Source: Bacillota bacterium
GTDB lineage: Bacteria > Bacillota > Clostridia > Lachnospirales > Lachnospiraceae
DNA: 14,000 bases
Assembly (NCBI GenBank): GCA_023419655.1
Contig: JAEZXP010000229.1
Coordinates: 1 to 14,000 of the forward strand
Direction: 5' to 3'
The notes below the pieces were generated by a model. It saw nothing but the letters and a program-made list of their open reading frames with translations. It was not told the DNA's origin and did not search any database. Shown here one piece after another: positions 12,155-14,000 of the stretch; the stretch's first letter is position 1, and every line of letters starts with the position of its first letter. A program made the translations under genes and the position numbers.

Positions 12155-12408
12155 CAGACCACCTTGTCCTCTAAATCTTTAATCCTGTTGTTGGCTACCT
12201 TGATTTTTTCGTCCTGTATCTCTGACTTTTTCTCAAGTATGTATGTCCGTTCTATGACGCTATTATGTTTGTTTACTTTGTTTTCGAGTTGCTCCAACCT
12301 GTAAGCAATCAGAGCCGTACTCTTTCGCTGGGCAAAATAAGAGCCGGCTAATGTGCCGGCAAGACTAAGACTGCCTGTTATTATGGCTACTATGATTAAA
12401 TCACTCAT
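12154..12408 (-). CDS. phage membrane/coiled-coil protein of the lysis cassette
   Basis: This 84-residue protein has an N-terminal membrane helix (about 3-24, with G-S-L-S-L-A-G-T-L-A-G-S-Y-F) followed by a long coiled coil (about 30-84) with heptad-spaced Leu/Ile (Y-R-L-E-Q-L-E-N-K-V, I-L-E-K-K-S-E-I-Q, I-K-D-L-E-D-K-V-V). Such proteins are common directly before the holin in Clostridia phages and recall XhlA of Bacillus PBSX, though XhlA has its membrane helix at the other end. Its stop overlaps the next start (TGATG). It may help anchor or time the lysis complex. Confidence 0.75.
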   Translation of the reverse strand: MSDLIIVAIITGSLSLAGTLAGSYFAQRKSTALIAYRLEQLENKVNKHNSVIERTYILEKKSEIQDEKIKVANNRIKDLEDKVV

Positions 12409-12444
12409 GCATGGTATACCGTCCTTTCCGCAAAATAAAAGAGC

Positions 12445-12567
12445 TTATTCAGCTCCTATAATCTCATTTTTCTGCTGTGCTGTTATCCATCCCTTCAGGA
12501 CAGCATTATCAAGTCCCTGCTCCGTCAGCTTTCCTTCACGATGTAGCCTTTTTAAAGTCTCAAACAT
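12445..12567 (-). CDS. XkdX-like phage protein
   Basis: This 40-residue protein begins M-F-E-T-L-K-R-L-H-R-E-G and ends with the family-typical G-W-I-T-A-Q-Q-K-N-E-I-I-G. XkdX-type proteins are tiny, of unknown function, and almost always lie between the tail-fibre and lysis genes of Gram-positive phages, as here. The ATG at 12567 has GGAGG eight bases upstream and begins two bases after the stop of the preceding gene. The stop codon is at 12447-12445. Confidence 0.88.
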   Translation of the reverse strand: MFETLKRLHREGKLTEQGLDNAVLKGWITAQQKNEIIGAE

Positions 12568-12569
12568 AT

Positions 12570-12788
12570 TTACACCTCCAACATTGACAATACAAGCATA
12601 TCGACAGTTTCTCTTAAAACATCAATCTCAGACTTCGGTATATCTCCAAAGACAGGTTCGTGCTTCTCTTTTGCTGTATCGATACTGACAATCCTTTTCC
12701 CTTCAGGTATTTCTATCCACATATAAGGTACGCCTGCCATTCGGCTGATGATAAAGCCCGTGGCATCATAAATAACTAAATAATTCAT
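12570..12788 (-). CDS. small tail-associated phage protein
   Basis: This 72-residue soluble protein starts M-N-Y-L-V-I-Y-D-A-T-G-F-I-I-S-R-M, then P-Y-M-W-I-E-I-P-E-G-K-R-I-V-S-I-D, and ends with a helix around E-I-D-V-L-R-E-T-V-D-M-L. The beta-strand N-terminus followed by an E-x-x-V-L-x-x-x-V-x-x-L helix is common in small proteins encoded just after tail fibres and before XkdX. The ATG at 12788 is supported by AAAGGAG seven bases upstream. It begins 13 bases after the tail-fibre stop. Its specific role is unknown. Confidence 0.78.
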   Translation of the reverse strand: MNYLVIYDATGFIISRMAGVPYMWIEIPEGKRIVSIDTAKEKHEPVFGDIPKSEIDVLRETVDMLVLSMLEV

Positions 12789-12801
12789 CGTGCTCTCCTT
12801 T

Positions 12802-14000
12802 CTAGTACCCAATCGCTATCCATGTGTATTGTTTTCCTGTATTCCATACCGGTAATAAAAACCCGGTTTCATTTATATAATCATTGTTATACTTTACCCA
12901 AACTGCCGCTACGGCGGTATTGTACGAAGTATCAAAGCGCGTGGATGACCCATATACATTCCTATCAAGGTCAAGGCTTGTAAAAACTCCCCAATCTACC
13001 GCCAGGGGGGCCGTATAGTATGTAATTATAAATTTGGGCTTAAATGTTAACCCTGTTACTTCTAAATAAGGGCTTATTTGTGTCGTTGTTGTGCCGCCAC
13101 TGCCATCATTACGCAGCGCTTGGAAAGCTAGAGATGGCATACTTTTTGCCGAAACAACTCCGGTTGCATATGGTGCACCTTTGCTCAGTGACCCCATAAC
13201 GTTAAATATACTTTTACCTTGCAGTATATTAGCAGGAATTAGATTAGCATCCCCCTTAATGGTCTGTACACCGGTAAGATAACGTCCGCTTGCGATAGTT
13301 TTATCCGTTGTGCCTGGAGTGATTGTTTGTGCCCCTTGTGTCGGAATATCCTGCGTTACCTTCCCGCTTCCGCTGTGCCTTCCTGATTGGACGGTATAGC
13401 TGCCGTTGATGGGCAGTTCATAGCTTACTGTGCCCCTATCGGGCATTGACCCAGTTATTTTACTACCGTTCTTATAAGCTGTCTTGCCAGACAATATATC
13501 GCCTGCTGCTACAGTTGCATCCGATGTAAAAGTGCCAAGGATACCACCGACTGTAACACCAGCCTTAATTACACTCGCTACCAGTCCGGATATTTTTGAC
13601 TTAATTTTTCTAAGGCCGCTATGATAGCCTTTTGGTATTGTGTATTCTACATCTTCCGCAGTGAGCTCAATAACTTCTGCCTCGGCCGGTCCATTATCTA
13701 CCATTTCACCTAATATACCCGTATCATCATCATTGCTGAATGTCTTTCCTGCTAGTACGTGTCCAGCGTTGGCATTTCCTTCCGCACTAGCCTTGATAAA
13801 AAAACAGTTACCAGCTGCACTATACCATACTGTTACAGCCTTGCCGGCAATCAACTTTGGTGCCTGGGTTGTCCCAGGCTTGTATAGAGGCTTCCCGTTT
13901 ATGATTGTAGCCGCTCCGTTATTATTGGTACTAACCACAAATGTTTTACTATGTCCATCCACAAACTCAACCCCGGTTAGGATAATCGCCGTGCCTGTTC
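12802..14000 (-). CDS. phage tail-fibre-like protein, N-terminus beyond the right edge
   Basis: The frame stays open to the right edge (first residues T-G-T-A-I-I-L-T-G-V-E-F-V), so this is the C-terminal 399 residues of a longer protein. The N-terminal part seen has short beta-type segments (I-I-N-G-K-P-L-Y-K-P-G, V-W-Y-S-A-A-G-N-C-F). A middle part has repeated blocks of the form G-x-I-L-(S/Q/A)-G-K-(T/S) followed by G-S/T, for example D-I-L-S-G-K-T-A-Y-K-N-G-S-K-I-T-G-S-M and N-I-L-Q-G-K-S-I-F-N-V-M-G-S-L. A distinct C-terminal domain of about 110 residues ends in Y-T-W-I-A-I-G-Y. Such repeats are common in host-recognition fibres of Clostridia siphophages. A GTG at 13962 is in frame but has no ribosome site and is not the start. 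The small tail protein follows 13 bases later. Confidence 0.85.
   Translation of the reverse strand, partial: TGTAIILTGVEFVDGHSKTFVVSTNNNGAATIINGKPLYKPGTTQAPKLIAGKAVTVWYSAAGNCFFIKASAEGNANAGHVLAGKTFSNDDDTGILGEMVDNGPAEAEVIELTAEDVEYTIPKGYHSGLRKIKSKISGLVASVIKAGVTVGGILGTFTSDATVAAGDILSGKTAYKNGSKITGSMPDRGTVSYELPINGSYTVQSGRHSGSGKVTQDIPTQGAQTITPGTTDKTIASGRYLTGVQTIKGDANLIPANILQGKSIFNVMGSLSKGAPYATGVVSAKSMPSLAFQALRNDGSGGTTTTQISPYLEVTGLTFKPKFIITYYTAPLAVDWGVFTSLDLDRNVYGSSTRFDTSYNTAVAAVWVKYNNDYINETGFLLPVWNTGKQYTWIAIGY

Noticed and set aside
13091..13282. 63-codon plus-strand frame
   Set aside because: It is antisense to the tail-fibre-like gene and lacks a ribosome site.

Overview
The window looks like a chromosome segment of an anaerobic Clostridia, probably Lachnospiraceae. 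This is inferred from the moderately AT-rich DNA, AGGAGG-type ribosome sites, Rho-independent terminators, an SPKTG-type sortase signal, an ECF-type vitamin transporter and a Gram-positive siphophage-like lysis cassette. No marker gene fixes the species. Nearly all genes lie on the minus strand, so each operon reads from high to low coordinates.

Region 1 (1-4652) is a cobalamin-controlled transport locus. A promoter (4624-4652) feeds a B12 riboswitch (aptamer about 4472-4588). Its expression platform (4295-4438) has a visible terminator, antiterminator and anti-antiterminator. Downstream come a small HNH-repeat-like gene (4255-3998), a sortase-anchored protein with a transcobalamin-like C-terminal (DUF4430) domain (3865-2951), a membrane protein joining an alpha/alpha-barrel-like region to a second DUF4430 domain (2961-1279), an EcfT subunit (1282-404) and the start of an EcfA ATPase that runs off the left edge. 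The last four overlap one another. The barrel plus DUF4430 layout is that of animal intrinsic factor and transcobalamin, which suggests surface corrinoid capture feeding an ECF importer. The S component is not in the window.

Region 2 (4684-6652) holds two minus-strand units. One is a 74-residue helical protein plus a 322-residue DUF6976/FIST-like protein, with promoter and terminator. The other is a PH-like protein gene whose frame continues, after an in-frame stop, into a peptidoglycan-binding-module remnant.

Region 3 (6684-8168) is an integration-scar zone. Two near-identical 38-39-bp segments (6684-6722 and 7971-8008) match the T-arm and acceptor 3' end of tmRNA (ssrA) on the minus strand, and a 23-bp repeat lies beside each. 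No full ssrA is present. The 1.3 kb between the copies carries a 23-codon peptide gene with its own promoter and terminator, a three-helix membrane protein and eroded coding sequence. I read this as successive integrations into the end of ssrA.

Region 4 (about 8000-14000) is the end of a prophage. From the right edge leftwards it has a tail-fibre-like protein (partial), a small tail-associated protein, an XkdX-like protein, a membrane/coiled-coil protein, a small membrane protein, a holin and an NlpC/P60 endolysin with a peptidoglycan-binding domain. Next, towards the attachment site, come accessory genes: a zinc-ribbon protein overlapping a membrane-anchored protein of unknown function, a small unknown protein, and a divergent plus-strand lipoprotein gene with its own strong promoter, leader hairpin and terminator. 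The accessory genes are candidates for lysogenic-conversion or phage-defence functions.
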